Origin: Verrucomicrobiota bacterium
Lineage (GTDB): Bacteria; Verrucomicrobiota; Verrucomicrobiia; Opitutales; UBA2995
Reading direction: 5' to 3'
Assembly (NCBI GenBank): GCA_027297085.1
Contig: JAPUIL010000461.1
Coordinates: 1 to 5,901, forward strand
Length of the DNA stretch: 5,901 bases
Shown: in pieces, positions 1 to 5,901 of the stretch
How the letters are laid out: each line of letters begins with the position of its first letter
Position numbering within the stretch: position 1 is the stretch's first letter
The notes under the pieces: generated by a model
What the model saw: the letters and a program-made list of their open reading frames with translations, nothing else
Databases searched by the model: none
Told to the model about the DNA's origin: nothing
Translations under genes and position numbers: made by a program

Positions 1-42
1 CAAGCAACGGTGAATGATCAAGTTCAGAATTTCTTGGATAAT

Positions 43-133
43 GGTAGGACTCGATCGCCGTACCGAGGAACTTCGTGACGACATCGCCCACGAGCCGTCT
101 TTGAACCGGCGGTTTTGGCAAAACCGCCCTACC
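43..133. repeat. REP-like composite element R1 (outward GTAG heads)
   Basis: The element opens with GTAG at 44-47 and closes with CTAC at 129-132, so two heads face outward. The left half holds a short stem (CTCG 50-53, CGAG 64-67) around the loop core ATCGCCG. The right half is a strong hairpin: GGCGGTTTT (108-116), loop GGC, AAAACCGCC (120-128). The 29 bases at 106-134 are an exact reverse-complement copy of 3965-3993, and 43-71 matches 5152-5180 at 28 of 29 positions. These shared blocks show a dispersed intergenic repeat rather than part of a gene. GTAG head plus palindrome is the layout known for REP sequences mobilised by RAYT (Y1 tyrosine) transposases; no such transposase lies in the window, so that link is inference. 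I see no gene in 1-335. Confidence 0.75.
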
Positions 134-171
134 TTTAAATGCGACAAAATAAAGTGAAGATACTCTAGTCA

Positions 172-180
172 TGGCATAAT
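172..180 (+). promoter_or_regulatory. Candidate extended -10 promoter for tctC
   Basis: TGG followed by CATAAT (175-180) matches the extended -10 pattern TGn-TATAAT with one mismatch in the hexamer. No good -35 is visible at 16-18 bp upstream; the best is AAGTGA around 152-157, which is poor. The start point would fall near 186-188, inside the palindrome at 182-193, leaving a leader of about 150 nt before the preferred tctC start. This is a consensus match only. Confidence 0.3.
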
Positions 181-181
181 T

Positions 182-193
182 GTTACATGTAAC
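182..193. promoter_or_regulatory. 12-bp perfect palindrome, possible operator
   Basis: GTTACATGTAAC is a perfect 12-bp dyad lying immediately after the candidate -10 box and over the predicted transcription start. That is where a dimeric repressor would block initiation. The size and symmetry suit GntR- or LacI-type sites, but no such regulator is encoded here and the family cannot be named from one site. Confidence 0.3.
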
Positions 194-335
194 CTCCGAT
201 GTCCTGGAACCGGCGGAAATTAAGAGTTGTTCCGATAGATATCTTATAACCATAATGTCCGTTATCCGTCTGAATAATAACCCCTGCCTTCTATTTCACT
301 TCCCATCTGGCCCAAAAACCTCGACAGCCATCTCA

Positions 336-1292
336 ATGATATTTCGTGTTTTAGTACTATCCTTTCTGCTGGTCGCCTGTTCAGGCCCCATCTCTCTTTC
401 TGGGGCCTATCCCGAGAAGCCCATCAAAGTCATTGTTCCGACCAATGCGGGTGGTGAAACAGACGGGCTGGCCCGGCTAATCCAACGATCGATTGCTGAA
501 AAAAAGCTGCTTTCCCAGAAAATGGTCATAGTAAATCTTCCGGGTGCCGGTGGCACCATGGGAACTCGAAGGATCAAGCAATCAAAACCCGACGGCTATA
601 CCCTTGGCTTGTGGCACTCAGGCTTCGTAACCTCTAAGGCCATGGGCATCGTAGATTATGACCACACAGATTTTGAACTGATTTGCATGTCGGGCTACAC
701 TGAACTGGGACTTGGAGTTCACCGGGACTCGCAATTCAAAACCATTGAAGACCTGTTGGACTACGCTCGAAAAAATCCTCGCTCGGTTAAGTTCTCCACC
801 AATGTGGGACTGCCCGTTCATTTGATACCTTTGTTGTTTGCCGAAGAAACTGGAATAGAATTCCGGTTTATCCAAACAGGCGGTGGATCCCAGAGACTGG
901 CCTCCATTCTCGGTCGTCACACAGACATAACCATGTTCTCGACAACTGCATTCCTGAATTTTGAAGAAGTGGGCCTGAAACCCATATTGTCATTCTCTGC
1001 CGAAAGAGATCCCCTGATGCCTGATATCCCGACTGCCAAAGAGGTGGGCGCGGATTTTGGCCTGGTTGAAATCCGTGTTTGGGTAGCACCAAAGGGAACC
1101 CCTGAACCGATATTGGAAGTATTGCGTCATGCCATTCGAAGCGTAATGGAAGATCCGGAGATTTCAGAGGAAATCAGGGCCTTTGGTGTTGTACCCAAGT
1201 ATGGAACATCAGAAGATGTTCAACCCATGCTCGATGAGCTCCTGGAAAAAGTGGCGCCTTTGGTAAGTAAAGCACGTAACCCGGGTCGCTGA
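336..1292 (+). CDS. tctC: Tripartite tricarboxylate transporter substrate-binding protein, TctC/Bug family
   Basis: This is the extracytoplasmic binding protein of a TTT system (PF03401-type fold), which captures a carboxylate and delivers it to the TctAB membrane complex. From ATG 336 it is 318 aa, the usual family length. Visible motifs in order are YPEKPIKVIVP (25-35), AGGETD (38-43), NLPGAGGTMG (67-76) and PDGYTLG (85-91); the first loops form the ligand-carboxylate pocket in known Bug proteins. The reading frame stays open upstream, with an ATG at 255 and a TTG at 180. I prefer 336 because it places a signal peptide at the N-terminus (Arg4, then a hydrophobic stretch to residue 14). None of the starts has a Shine-Dalgarno sequence. 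Residues 12-15 read LVAC, a plausible lipobox, so the protein may be a lipoprotein; cleavage by signal peptidase I after SGA (residue 24) is the alternative. The last codons and the stop lie in a strong hairpin. The substrate is unknown. Confidence 0.9.
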   Translation: MIFRVLVLSFLLVACSGPISLSGAYPEKPIKVIVPTNAGGETDGLARLIQRSIAEKKLLSQKMVIVNLPGAGGTMGTRRIKQSKPDGYTLGLWHSGFVTSKAMGIVDYDHTDFELICMSGYTELGLGVHRDSQFKTIEDLLDYARKNPRSVKFSTNVGLPVHLIPLLFAEETGIEFRFIQTGGGSQRLASILGRHTDITMFSTTAFLNFEEVGLKPILSFSAERDPLMPDIPTAKEVGADFGLVEIRVWVAPKGTPEPILEVLRHAIRSVMEDPEISEEIRAFGVVPKYGTSEDVQPMLDELLEKVAPLVSKARNPGR

Positions 1293-1302
1293 CCCGGGTT
1301 AC
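1276..1302 (+). other. 12-bp intercistronic hairpin containing the tctC stop codon
   Basis: GTAACCCGGGTC (1276-1287), loop GCT (1288-1290) and GACCCGGGTTAC (1291-1302) form a perfect, GC-rich stem. The TGA stop of tctC (1290-1292) sits at the loop, and the left arm encodes the end of the protein. No T-run follows, so it is not a standard intrinsic terminator. By analogy with other binding-protein operons it could protect the 3' end of a tctC transcript and let the binding protein be made in excess over TctB and TctA. That role is inference. Confidence 0.7.
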
Positions 1303-1308
1303 TGAACA

Positions 1309-1397
1309 AATGTGTGCAATGGAAAGATTGTTAGGACCAAAATTGTTCATGAATTTCTTCGGTATCAGAACTCCACAATACACGGATTGCACACATT
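1309..1397. repeat. 89-bp segment bounded by 12-bp perfect inverted repeats
   Basis: AATGTGTGCAAT (1309-1320) is the exact reverse complement of ATTGCACACATT (1386-1397). The enclosed 65 bases contain weaker internal pairing (ATTG 1342-1345 with CAAT 1376-1379; TTC 1346-1348 with GAA 1368-1370). It could be a long imperfect RNA stem between tctC and tctB, or a miniature inverted-repeat element. I see no target-site duplication at the edges, so the mobile reading is weak. Confidence 0.5.
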
Positions 1398-1436
1398 CTT
1401 CAGCCTTCGCTGGGAGCTACGGCTCGACACGGCGGG
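1397..1436. repeat. 40-bp direct repeat, copy A (upstream of tctB)
   Basis: This segment matches 1583-1622 at 36 of 40 positions, and all four differences are transitions. The copies are 186 bp apart, a multiple of three, so both translate to the same fragment (RWELR-x-DTAG) in the frame that runs into tctB. That makes an artificial N-terminal extension of tctB look coding. An internal stem TCGAC (1424-1428) / GTCGA (1436-1440) is present. It lies in the 349-bp tctC-tctB gap, where I see no gene. Confidence 0.7.
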
Positions 1437-1459
1437 TCGACATCTTTGGTGTTCTGTTC

Positions 1460-1508
1460 GCGACCGAGGTCGCTCCTACACTTCGAATCGCATATCTAAT
1501 TGTAGGAG
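1460..1508. repeat. REP-like pair R2 (inward GTAG heads)
   Basis: Read on the minus strand, GTAG (1479-1476) is followed by GAG and the stem GCGACC / GGTCGC (1460-1473, two-base loop). On the plus strand TGTAGGAG (1501-1508) is the exact reverse complement of CTCCTACA (1473-1480), so a second head faces the first across 22 nt (1480-1501). The second half has no good palindrome and may be degenerate. The GTAGGAGCGACC...GGTCGCG layout resembles REP sequences remembered from Pseudomonas, which is a resemblance in form, not proof of descent. Confidence 0.55.
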
Positions 1509-1582
1509 GCAGCTTGTTTTTCTTGAGCCTGTCGAAATGGCTGGCGATCTCCTGGAGCTCAAACGTCACCACACAAATTCGC

Positions 1583-1622
1583 TCTTCAACTTTCGCTGGG
1601 AGCTGCGGTTCGACACGGCGGG
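1583..1622. repeat. 40-bp direct repeat, copy B (upstream of tctB)
   Basis: Second copy of the 40-bp repeat described at 1397-1436. It ends 19 bp before the preferred tctB start, so little room remains for a separate promoter or ribosome-binding site between repeat and gene. Together with copy A it brackets the REP-like pair R2 and an inverted TTGAGC (1523-1528) / GCTCAA (1557-1562). Confidence 0.7.
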
Positions 1623-1641
1623 CTCTTTTATTTTCTCCCGA

Positions 1642-2121
1642 ATGATGAGTACTTCCCAACAACCCATTCAGGATTATATTATCAGCGGCTGCACAATCGT
1701 CTTGGCCGGGCTGGTACTTTGGGGAGCTCAGGATATTCCACCGCCTTTCTTTGATCCCCTGGGTTCGGCGGCAGTGCCCAAAGTTTGCGCCTACCTACTA
1801 ATCCTCATTGCATTGGGGATCTGTATCCGTCGATATTTTGAAAACAGAGCTGGTTCGAATTCGAACCCAGAGGCCGAAGGTTATAAGAGCGAGCCATGGC
1901 TAGCCTTGGCCGTAGTGGCTATGTCGATACTTTACACACTTGCCATGGGTTCCGGCTGGATCGGTTTTCGCTGGGGAACCGTGATCTACATCTTTGTTAC
2001 CGGATCTATCCTGGCCAGAAAACATTATCCGGTAATGGGCCTGAGCCTGGCCTTAGGATTGTTAATCGGTATCGGCGGACAATACCTGTTCACTCAAATC
2101 TTCTACATCGATCTACCCTAG
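1642..2121 (+). CDS. tctB: Tripartite tricarboxylate transporter small membrane subunit, TctB family
   Basis: TctB is the small, poorly conserved membrane subunit that works with TctA in TTT uptake. From ATG 1642 the product is 159 aa, normal for the family. Hydrophobic segments lie near residues 12-28, 47-62, 86-102, 110-124 and 130-152. The family signature FDPLGSAAVPK (37-47) follows the first segment, and the protein ends TQIFYIDLP, like the usual 'F-x-x-x-x-x-V-P-L-P' tail. The frame is open back to GTG 1312, but that extension is made of the intergenic repeats (RWELR-x-DTAG twice) and is not plausible protein; ATG 1645 is an equally possible start. There is no Shine-Dalgarno. Residues 70-80 form a polar loop encoded across a 16-bp perfect palindrome (1852-1867). 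The gene lies between tctC and tctA, which supports the call more strongly than its sequence alone. Confidence 0.87.
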   Translation: MMSTSQQPIQDYIISGCTIVLAGLVLWGAQDIPPPFFDPLGSAAVPKVCAYLLILIALGICIRRYFENRAGSNSNPEAEGYKSEPWLALAVVAMSILYTLAMGSGWIGFRWGTVIYIFVTGSILARKHYPVMGLSLALGLLIGIGGQYLFTQIFYIDLP

Positions 2122-2157
2122 AAATTATTGAACCTAATGCTTTAGTATTACAAAATC

Positions 2158-2237
2158 AATCGGCATCGCGAGGACGCGATTGCCCTACCTAATAATGTCG
2201 TTAGAGGTAGGGCCACTGCGTCCTCGCAGTGCCGATT
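2158..2237. repeat. REP-like inverted pair R3 with compensatory stem changes
   Basis: Two 33-bp arms (2158-2190 and 2205-2237) are reverse complements at 28 of 33 positions, separated by 14 nt. Each arm folds by itself: left ATCGCG-AGGA-CGCGAT (2165-2180), right ACTGCG-TCCT-CGCAGT (2215-2230). Each has a CTACCT / AGGTAG head facing inward, with 18 nt between CTAC and GTAG. Four of the five differences between arms lie in the stems and preserve pairing in each copy. It occupies most of the 181-bp tctB-tctA gap. It has no T-tract and is unlikely to be a simple terminator. Confidence 0.8.
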
Positions 2238-2302
2238 CGAATTTAGAGCCACTTAAATACAACTAAATTTTACGTCTGCCTAAGAATATCTAATCCGTAC
2301 CC

Positions 2303-3793
2303 ATGGATCTGCTACAAGCCTTTCAATACCTGCTGACTCCCACGCCCATGATGTGGTTGATGATCGGAGTGGCCAGTGGAATATTTGTCGGGGCTATTCC
2401 GGGACTCGGTGGTGGCATGCTGATGGCACTTACGGTTCCTCTCACTTTCTCCATGGATTCCACTCACGCGATACTCCTTCTCATGGGCATGCATGTGGGA
2501 TCCGTCTCCGGAGGATTAATAAGCGCCACGCTCCTGAAGATGCCAGGAACACCTTCGGCCATGATGACCACTTTGGACGGTTACCCCATGGCACAACAAG
2601 GGAAACCGGGACTGGCCCTGAGCCTGGGAATTGGAGCATCTTTTCTGGGCGGCCTAATCTCAGCCATTTTCCTGATAATCCTGGCTCCACCCCTGGCAAC
2701 ACTCGCACTGAAATTTGGGCCTTGGGAGTATTTTTCGATGGTCTTGATGGCGTTGGTGCTCATCTCTTCCATCTCACAGGGAACCATGTTAAAAGGGCTT
2801 CTTTCCGCTGTGCTGGGAATTACCGCTGCCCTACCCGGTTTGAATGCGTCTGACGGGCAACTACGTTTAACGTTTGGCCACGAGTCCATGACCGACGGAT
2901 TCAACCTGCTTCCGGTACTATTGGGTATCTTTGTCATGAGCCAGCTCATCAAGGACACAGTGGAACTTAATAAAAAGGCGACCAGCATTTCTCTAAAATC
3001 CTCGCGTTTGTTTCCCAAGCTGAGCACCTGGAAAAAACATACCATCAACCTGTTTCGATCGTCTATTGTGGGAACATGGATCGGAATCCTCCCCGGAGTT
3101 GGAGCCAGCATTTCGTCCATGGTCTCCTATGGCATGGCTAAAGCATTTAGTAAGACGCCTGAAAAATTCGGCACCGGTCACGAAGAAGGTATTGTTGCGG
3201 CCGAAGCGGCCAACAATGCAAACGCCGGTGGAGCGCTTATCCCTTTGATCACGATGGGTATTCCCGGAGCACCCGTGGATGCCATATTGCTGGGGGCCAT
3301 GATCATGCACCGAATTCAACCCGGCCCTCTACTTTTTCAAACAAACGGAGAACTCGTGTGGGCACTCATGGGTGGCTACCTGGTGGCTAATATCCTCATG
3401 TTTCTGGTCATGCTGTTTTCCACCCGGCTGGTGGCGCGCATCATCAACATTAACCGGGCATACCTGGTACCCATTATTTTCGTATTCTGCGTTATTGGAG
3501 CCTACGCACTGAGCAACCGAATCTTCGATGTCTGGTTAGTGCTGGCCTTCGGAGTAGTCGGTTTCTTTTTGGACCGCGCAAAATTTCCTCTGGGCCCCTT
3601 CGTCATCGGGTTTGTGCTGACTGCTTTTCTGGAGGAGAACCTCCGCTCCGGTCTACAATTGTCAGATGGCTCCTACATGCCGCTCCTAACAAGGCCTCTG
3701 TCCCTGGTATTTGTGCTGGTGGCGGTATTCTTTTTGATTCTACCCTTCTACAACGAATGGAATCGCAAACGTAAACAAAAGGCAGCCGGTTAA
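2303..3793 (+). CDS. tctA: Tripartite tricarboxylate transporter large permease subunit, TctA family
   Basis: TctA is the large multi-pass inner-membrane subunit that forms the transport path of the TTT system; transport is thought to be driven by a cation gradient. The product is 496 aa, typical for the family. Conserved blocks in order are GAIPGLGGG (30-38), PGTPSAMMTT-LDGYPMAQQG (81-100), GILPGVGASI (261-270), EGIVAAEAANNANAGG (295-310) and MGIPGAPVDAILLGAM (318-333). The two PG-x-G loops mark the internal duplication of the family, here in the first and second halves. Hydrophobic segments fill most of the rest, and the C-terminus is basic (RKRKQK), fitting a cytoplasmic end. The start is ATG 2303, preceded by CCC with no Shine-Dalgarno. 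No frameshift or missing motif is seen. No intrinsic terminator is obvious after the stop; TACTT/AAGTA at 3803-3817 is weak. Confidence 0.95.
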   Translation: MDLLQAFQYLLTPTPMMWLMIGVASGIFVGAIPGLGGGMLMALTVPLTFSMDSTHAILLLMGMHVGSVSGGLISATLLKMPGTPSAMMTTLDGYPMAQQGKPGLALSLGIGASFLGGLISAIFLIILAPPLATLALKFGPWEYFSMVLMALVLISSISQGTMLKGLLSAVLGITAALPGLNASDGQLRLTFGHESMTDGFNLLPVLLGIFVMSQLIKDTVELNKKATSISLKSSRLFPKLSTWKKHTINLFRSSIVGTWIGILPGVGASISSMVSYGMAKAFSKTPEKFGTGHEEGIVAAEAANNANAGGALIPLITMGIPGAPVDAILLGAMIMHRIQPGPLLFQTNGELVWALMGGYLVANILMFLVMLFSTRLVARIININRAYLVPIIFVFCVIGAYALSNRIFDVWLVLAFGVVGFFLDRAKFPLGPFVIGFVLTAFLEENLRSGLQLSDGSYMPLLTRPLSLVFVLVAVFFLILPFYNEWNRKRKQKAAG

Positions 3794-3922
3794 TCACTGT
3801 ACTACTTTCAATAAGTAACTACAATATAGTCCAAAAAATAATGCAAAGAAGACAGGGCATGAATCTTTCTACGAGGCAGCCTGACGCATTCTTTCATCCT
3901 TTTGTTCATACTCATCTGTAAC

Positions 3923-3993
3923 GGACCGCTCGGCGATCGGTCCCTACCTCGGATTTTGTAATTTAGGTAGGGCGGTTTTGCCAAAACCGCCGG
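3923..3993. repeat. REP-like pair R4 (inward GTAG heads)
   Basis: The left half is GGACCG (3923-3928), a nine-base loop and CGGTCC (3938-3943), followed by CTAC (3944-3947). The right half is GTAG (3967-3970) followed by GGCGGTTTT (3971-3979), loop GCC and AAAACCGCC (3983-3991). CCCTACCT (3942-3949) and AGGTAGGG (3965-3972) are exact inverse repeats, with 19 nt between the heads. The right half is identical over 29 bases to the reverse complement of 106-134. The left half shares loop core ATCGCCG (minus strand) with the elements at 43 and 5152 but has a different, still paired, stem. Upstream, 3794-3922, I see nothing recognisable. Confidence 0.75.
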
Positions 3994-4080
3994 CAGTTTG
4001 TTACCCCGCAGAAAGAATCACGCCCAAGAAGACACTTCCAAGGTCTTGAGGCTTGAAATTCAGTCAATCGTGGAACAGAC

Positions 4081-4113
4081 TCAGTCAGAAATTAGTCAGT
4101 CTCTTGTCAGCCC
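4081..4113 (+). promoter_or_regulatory. Three 11-bp-spaced GTCAG repeats, possible response-regulator box
   Basis: GTCAG occurs at 4084-4088, 4095-4099 and 4106-4110, exactly 11 bp apart, about one helical turn; a related AGTCA lies upstream at 4062-4066. Tandem 11-bp direct repeats with a TGTCA core are how PhoB boxes are built, and OmpR/PhoB-family regulators in general bind such arrays head to tail. The array ends 40 bp before the start of the secreted-protein gene, a fitting place for an activator. No convincing -10 box follows; TTAAGA (4119-4124) is weak. The regulator is unidentified. Confidence 0.35.
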
Positions 4114-4153
4114 ACATCTTAAGACAAACTCGTAGAACAGGACCCATCACCCC

Positions 4154-5032
4154 ATGAAAAGCCAATATTTTAGCCTCCCATCACTGGCAAAATCCCTATT
4201 GGCAGCTGCTGCACTGCTGGTAGCCACGCAAGCCTATGGATATAAACGCGTCTATATCCATACCGATGCCGAGGAGGACTACCTGGCCCAGCGCTCGCCG
4301 GACAAACCCGAGTCGTATTACTTTTTTAAAGGGGTTCATTTCGGAGGCTACATTAGAGACAAGGGGTTGAAAAACACACCGTTTATCGATATCGCCAAGG
4401 GCATGGCACCCCATCTGGCGAAACAGGATTATTGGCCCGCCCAGAGCAAGGAGACCTGTGACCTCTTATTGATCGTGAGCTGGGGAACTACCAGTCCCCG
4501 TATGCACAGGGACATTTCCACTAGACTCTTCGATGATTACTACGATGGCGAGTATTACGATAATATCGCCGACCGGGATTATGACGAATCGGAATTCCGT
4601 TGGTATGGAAAGCAAAGAAATTCCAAGCTCCTCGGATTTTATCCTTACATCCGCAGAGATAAATTCACAGGGATATCTCCTTGGGAAGAATACGAACTTC
4701 GTGCAGCTATGCGGACCGAACGCTATTTCATAATCGTAACCGCCTTCGATTTTCAGGAGCTCATGAATAACAAGCAGTGGAAGCGTGTCTGGTCCACCCG
4801 CTTTAATATACGCTCACCGGGAATCAGCTTTCAGAATGCACATTTGGCTCTGAGTAAAGCAGGCGCTGATTACTTCGGTAAAAAATCGAAAGATCTGGAA
4901 CACCAAAAAGCCGATCTGGATCCGGTGATTGCGGAAGTCGAAATCGGTGAGATCGAAGTCCTCGAAACCATCGACGTTCCAAAAGGCCATGGAATTCTAA
5001 ATTCGCTCCGCATACCGGAATATAGACGATAA
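4154..5032 (+). CDS. Secreted protein of unknown function (Opitutia-type family)
   Basis: The 292-aa product begins with a clear signal peptide: basic residues to Lys13, a hydrophobic core (LLAAAALLVA, 15-24) and a likely cleavage around ATQA-YG (24-29). The mature part is rich in Tyr, Asp and Trp. TCDLLLIVSWGTT (101-113) could be the core strand of the domain. Residues 127-147 are an acidic, tyrosine-rich patch (DDYYDGEYYD and onward). RTERYFIIVTAFDFQEL (187-203) and VWSTRFNIRSPG (212-223) follow. There is one cysteine (102), no lipobox and no catalytic motif I recognise. The block order (ERYF-x-V-x-x-FDF, then W-x-TRF-x-IR) resembles a paralogous family of uncharacterised exported proteins I remember from Opitutia; this is recollection, not a search. 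A weak AGGA (4139-4142) lies 11 nt before the ATG. The gene seems to be its own unit, with GTCAG repeats upstream and a terminator 17 bp after the stop. Confidence 0.85.
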   Translation: MKSQYFSLPSLAKSLLAAAALLVATQAYGYKRVYIHTDAEEDYLAQRSPDKPESYYFFKGVHFGGYIRDKGLKNTPFIDIAKGMAPHLAKQDYWPAQSKETCDLLLIVSWGTTSPRMHRDISTRLFDDYYDGEYYDNIADRDYDESEFRWYGKQRNSKLLGFYPYIRRDKFTGISPWEEYELRAAMRTERYFIIVTAFDFQELMNNKQWKRVWSTRFNIRSPGISFQNAHLALSKAGADYFGKKSKDLEHQKADLDPVIAEVEIGEIEVLETIDVPKGHGILNSLRIPEYRR

Positions 5033-5048
5033 AATTTTAACCAAAGAC

Positions 5049-5089
5049 AAAGCAACGTACTCAATCCTGGGTACGTTGCTTTTTATTTT
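5049..5089 (+). terminator. Intrinsic terminator after the secreted-protein gene
   Basis: AAAGCAACGTAC (5049-5060) pairs perfectly with GTACGTTGCTTT (5071-5082), and the stem can extend three more pairs (with one G-U) to a four-base loop. The 3' side runs into TTTT-A-TTTT (5081-5089). It lies 17 bp after the stop of the upstream gene and isolates it from the zinc-finger gene further on. Confidence 0.9.
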
Positions 5090-5151
5090 AGAGCATTTAA
5101 ATCATAAATTGACGCAAACAATGATGAAATCATTTGAATGTTCCAAAGATA

Positions 5152-5245
5152 GGTAGGGCTCGATCGCCGTACCGAGGAACGCAGGGACGACATCACCCAA
5201 CCGCCCTACCTTTAAACGTGACAAGAAAAAGTTAAAATGTGCTAG
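5152..5245. repeat. REP-like element R5, shortened relative of R1 with shared flank
   Basis: Bases 5152-5180 match 43-71 at 28 of 29 positions, and CTAC closes the element at 5206-5209. Relative to R1, 32 bases (91-122 of R1) are absent, which removes the left arm, loop and part of the right arm of the strong hairpin. Similarity continues past the closing head: 5206-5245 aligns without gaps to 129-168 at 31 of 40 positions. The mobile or duplicated unit is therefore longer than the palindromic core. The CTCG / CGAG stem (5159-5162, 5173-5176) is kept. Confidence 0.7.
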
Positions 5246-5296
5246 CGTAGTGTATTTGAAGTTTCCTTACTATATGTTCAACAACGTTCCTTTCAG

Positions 5297-5458
5297 CCAC
5301 TTGATCCGCCTGAGGTGGAACAGAATCGCTACGCGAACAGTTCCGAGGCCCATAGGGCCGACATAATCTGATGCTTTGCAGAACGGACCATTTCTCCTCA
5401 GTTTTTCCTGTTTTGGCGAAGCCAAATCCTGTTGCCGAAGGCATCTAGCGAAGCGATG
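5297..5458. other. Cluster of small hairpins, possible structured RNA or decayed repeat
   Basis: Within about 160 bases of the 476-bp gap before the zinc-finger gene there are successive local stems: CCACTT/GAGGTGG (5297-5318, with a G-U pair), TCGC-TAC-GCGA (5326-5336), GGCCC-ATA-GGGCC (5347-5359), TTTGGC-GAA-GCCAAA (5412-5426), TGCC-GAA-GGCA (5433-5443) and a weaker one with a GC-GAA-GC tip (5442-5458). Three in a row have a GAA loop. A 70-codon open frame on the minus strand covers the same bases but resembles nothing I know. I see no tRNA or rRNA features and no terminator after it. It may be a structured RNA, or a chain of old repeat elements. Confidence 0.35.
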
Positions 5459-5508
5459 TTTAAATTATAGAATTATTACTCTTACTTTTTGTTACACTAC
5501 ACTAGCCC

Positions 5509-5841
5509 ATGACACCTGAAGAATTAGCTTCTATCACAAAGGTCATCAGTTCCCGGATCGGGGAGCTGACAAGCATTCTCGAAACCGAGACCGAGGACAC
5601 CAAGCCAATCGAGCCGGATGTTTCAATCGGCCGCTTATCACGCCTTGATTCCATGCAGATGCAGCAAATGGCATTGGAGCAAAAACGACGTCAGGAAGCG
5701 GAACTTCAAAAACTGGCGGACGCCTTGAAGCGAATTGATGACGGGAGCTATGGCACCTGCATGATGTGCCGCCAGCCCATTGCAACCGCCCGGCTGAACG
5801 CACAGCCCGATGCCATCCTATGCATCCATTGCGCGCCCTAA
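5509..5841 (+). CDS. Small DksA/TraR-family C4 zinc-finger protein
   Basis: The 110-aa product has the layout of short TraR/DksA proteins, which bind RNA polymerase through the secondary channel and alter promoter response, often together with (p)ppGpp. Residues 40-75 carry the family motif IGRLSRLDSMQMQQMA and a charged helix (EQKRRQEAELQKLADALKRI). These are followed by DDGSYGTC and a zinc finger with Cys84, Cys87, Cys105 and Cys108 (CMMC and CIHC). It lacks the longer N-terminal part of the 151-aa E. coli DksA, so TraR-like is the safer name; its regulatory output is unknown. ATG 5509 is preceded by CCC and no Shine-Dalgarno. A possible -10 (TACACT, 5493-5498, after GT) is weak and would leave a very short leader. 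The position just before a possible new gene recalls the dksA-lspA neighbourhood of Chlamydia. Confidence 0.88.
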   Translation: MTPEELASITKVISSRIGELTSILETETEDTKPIEPDVSIGRLSRLDSMQMQQMALEQKRRQEAELQKLADALKRIDDGSYGTCMMCRQPIATARLNAQPDAILCIHCAP

Positions 5842-5890
5842 TTTTGAAAAGATCGCATAGCCGTTTTCCTACTACTTTACAAAGAGGTGC

Positions 5891-5901
5891 ATGCGCTGCC
5901 A
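5891..5901 (+). CDS. Possible start of the next gene, cut by the window edge
   Basis: AAAGAGGTG (5881-5889) is the only strong Shine-Dalgarno-like sequence before a start codon in this window, and ATG follows at 5891. The distance is slightly short. GTG 5887 is an alternative start in another frame. Only three full codons are visible (M-R-C), so the product cannot be read. By gene order lspA (signal peptidase II) is a reasonable guess, from the dksA-lspA neighbourhood I remember in Chlamydia. Confidence 0.25.

Overview
This 5.9-kb chromosomal window looks like a PVC-group bacterium, most likely Verrucomicrobiota, class Opitutia. That placement is inference from three things. The secreted protein at 4154-5032 has the look of a family I remember from Opitutia. 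A small DksA/TraR zinc-finger gene stands last, just before a possible new start; dksA and lspA are neighbours in Chlamydia. Almost none of the start codons has a Shine-Dalgarno sequence, and the intergenic DNA is full of short palindromic repeats. No search was run, so the taxonomy is tentative.

The left two thirds (336-3793) encode a complete tripartite tricarboxylate transporter (TTT) in the usual order, all on the + strand: tctC (periplasmic or lipid-anchored binding protein), tctB (small membrane subunit) and tctA (large channel subunit). TctC would capture a carboxylate outside the inner membrane and pass it to TctAB for ion-gradient-driven uptake. The substrate cannot be read from the sequence, and no TctDE-type regulator is present. 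The genes are unusually far apart for a TTT operon (349 and 181 bp). A 12-bp hairpin contains the tctC stop codon, and the gaps are filled with repeats.

Next comes a 360-bp gap with a REP-like pair and three GTCAG motifs exactly 11 bp apart. It is followed by a gene for a secreted protein of unknown function (4154-5032) that ends at a strong intrinsic terminator (5049-5089). A 476-bp gap then holds another REP-like element and a run of small hairpins. The last complete gene is a 110-aa DksA/TraR-type zinc-finger protein (5509-5841), and a possible start of the next gene sits at the right edge.

The most interesting non-coding signal is a family of REP-like palindromes with a GTAG head. It appears as five paired or composite copies, at about 43-133, 1460-1508, 2158-2237, 3923-3993 and 5152-5210, one in every intergenic gap. 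Three pairs share one layout: palindrome, CTAC, an 18-22 nt spacer, GTAG, palindrome. In the pair at 2158-2237 the stem differences between the two halves compensate each other. This points to selection on, or propagation through, a folded form. I see no clear novel enzyme system or CRISPR array.
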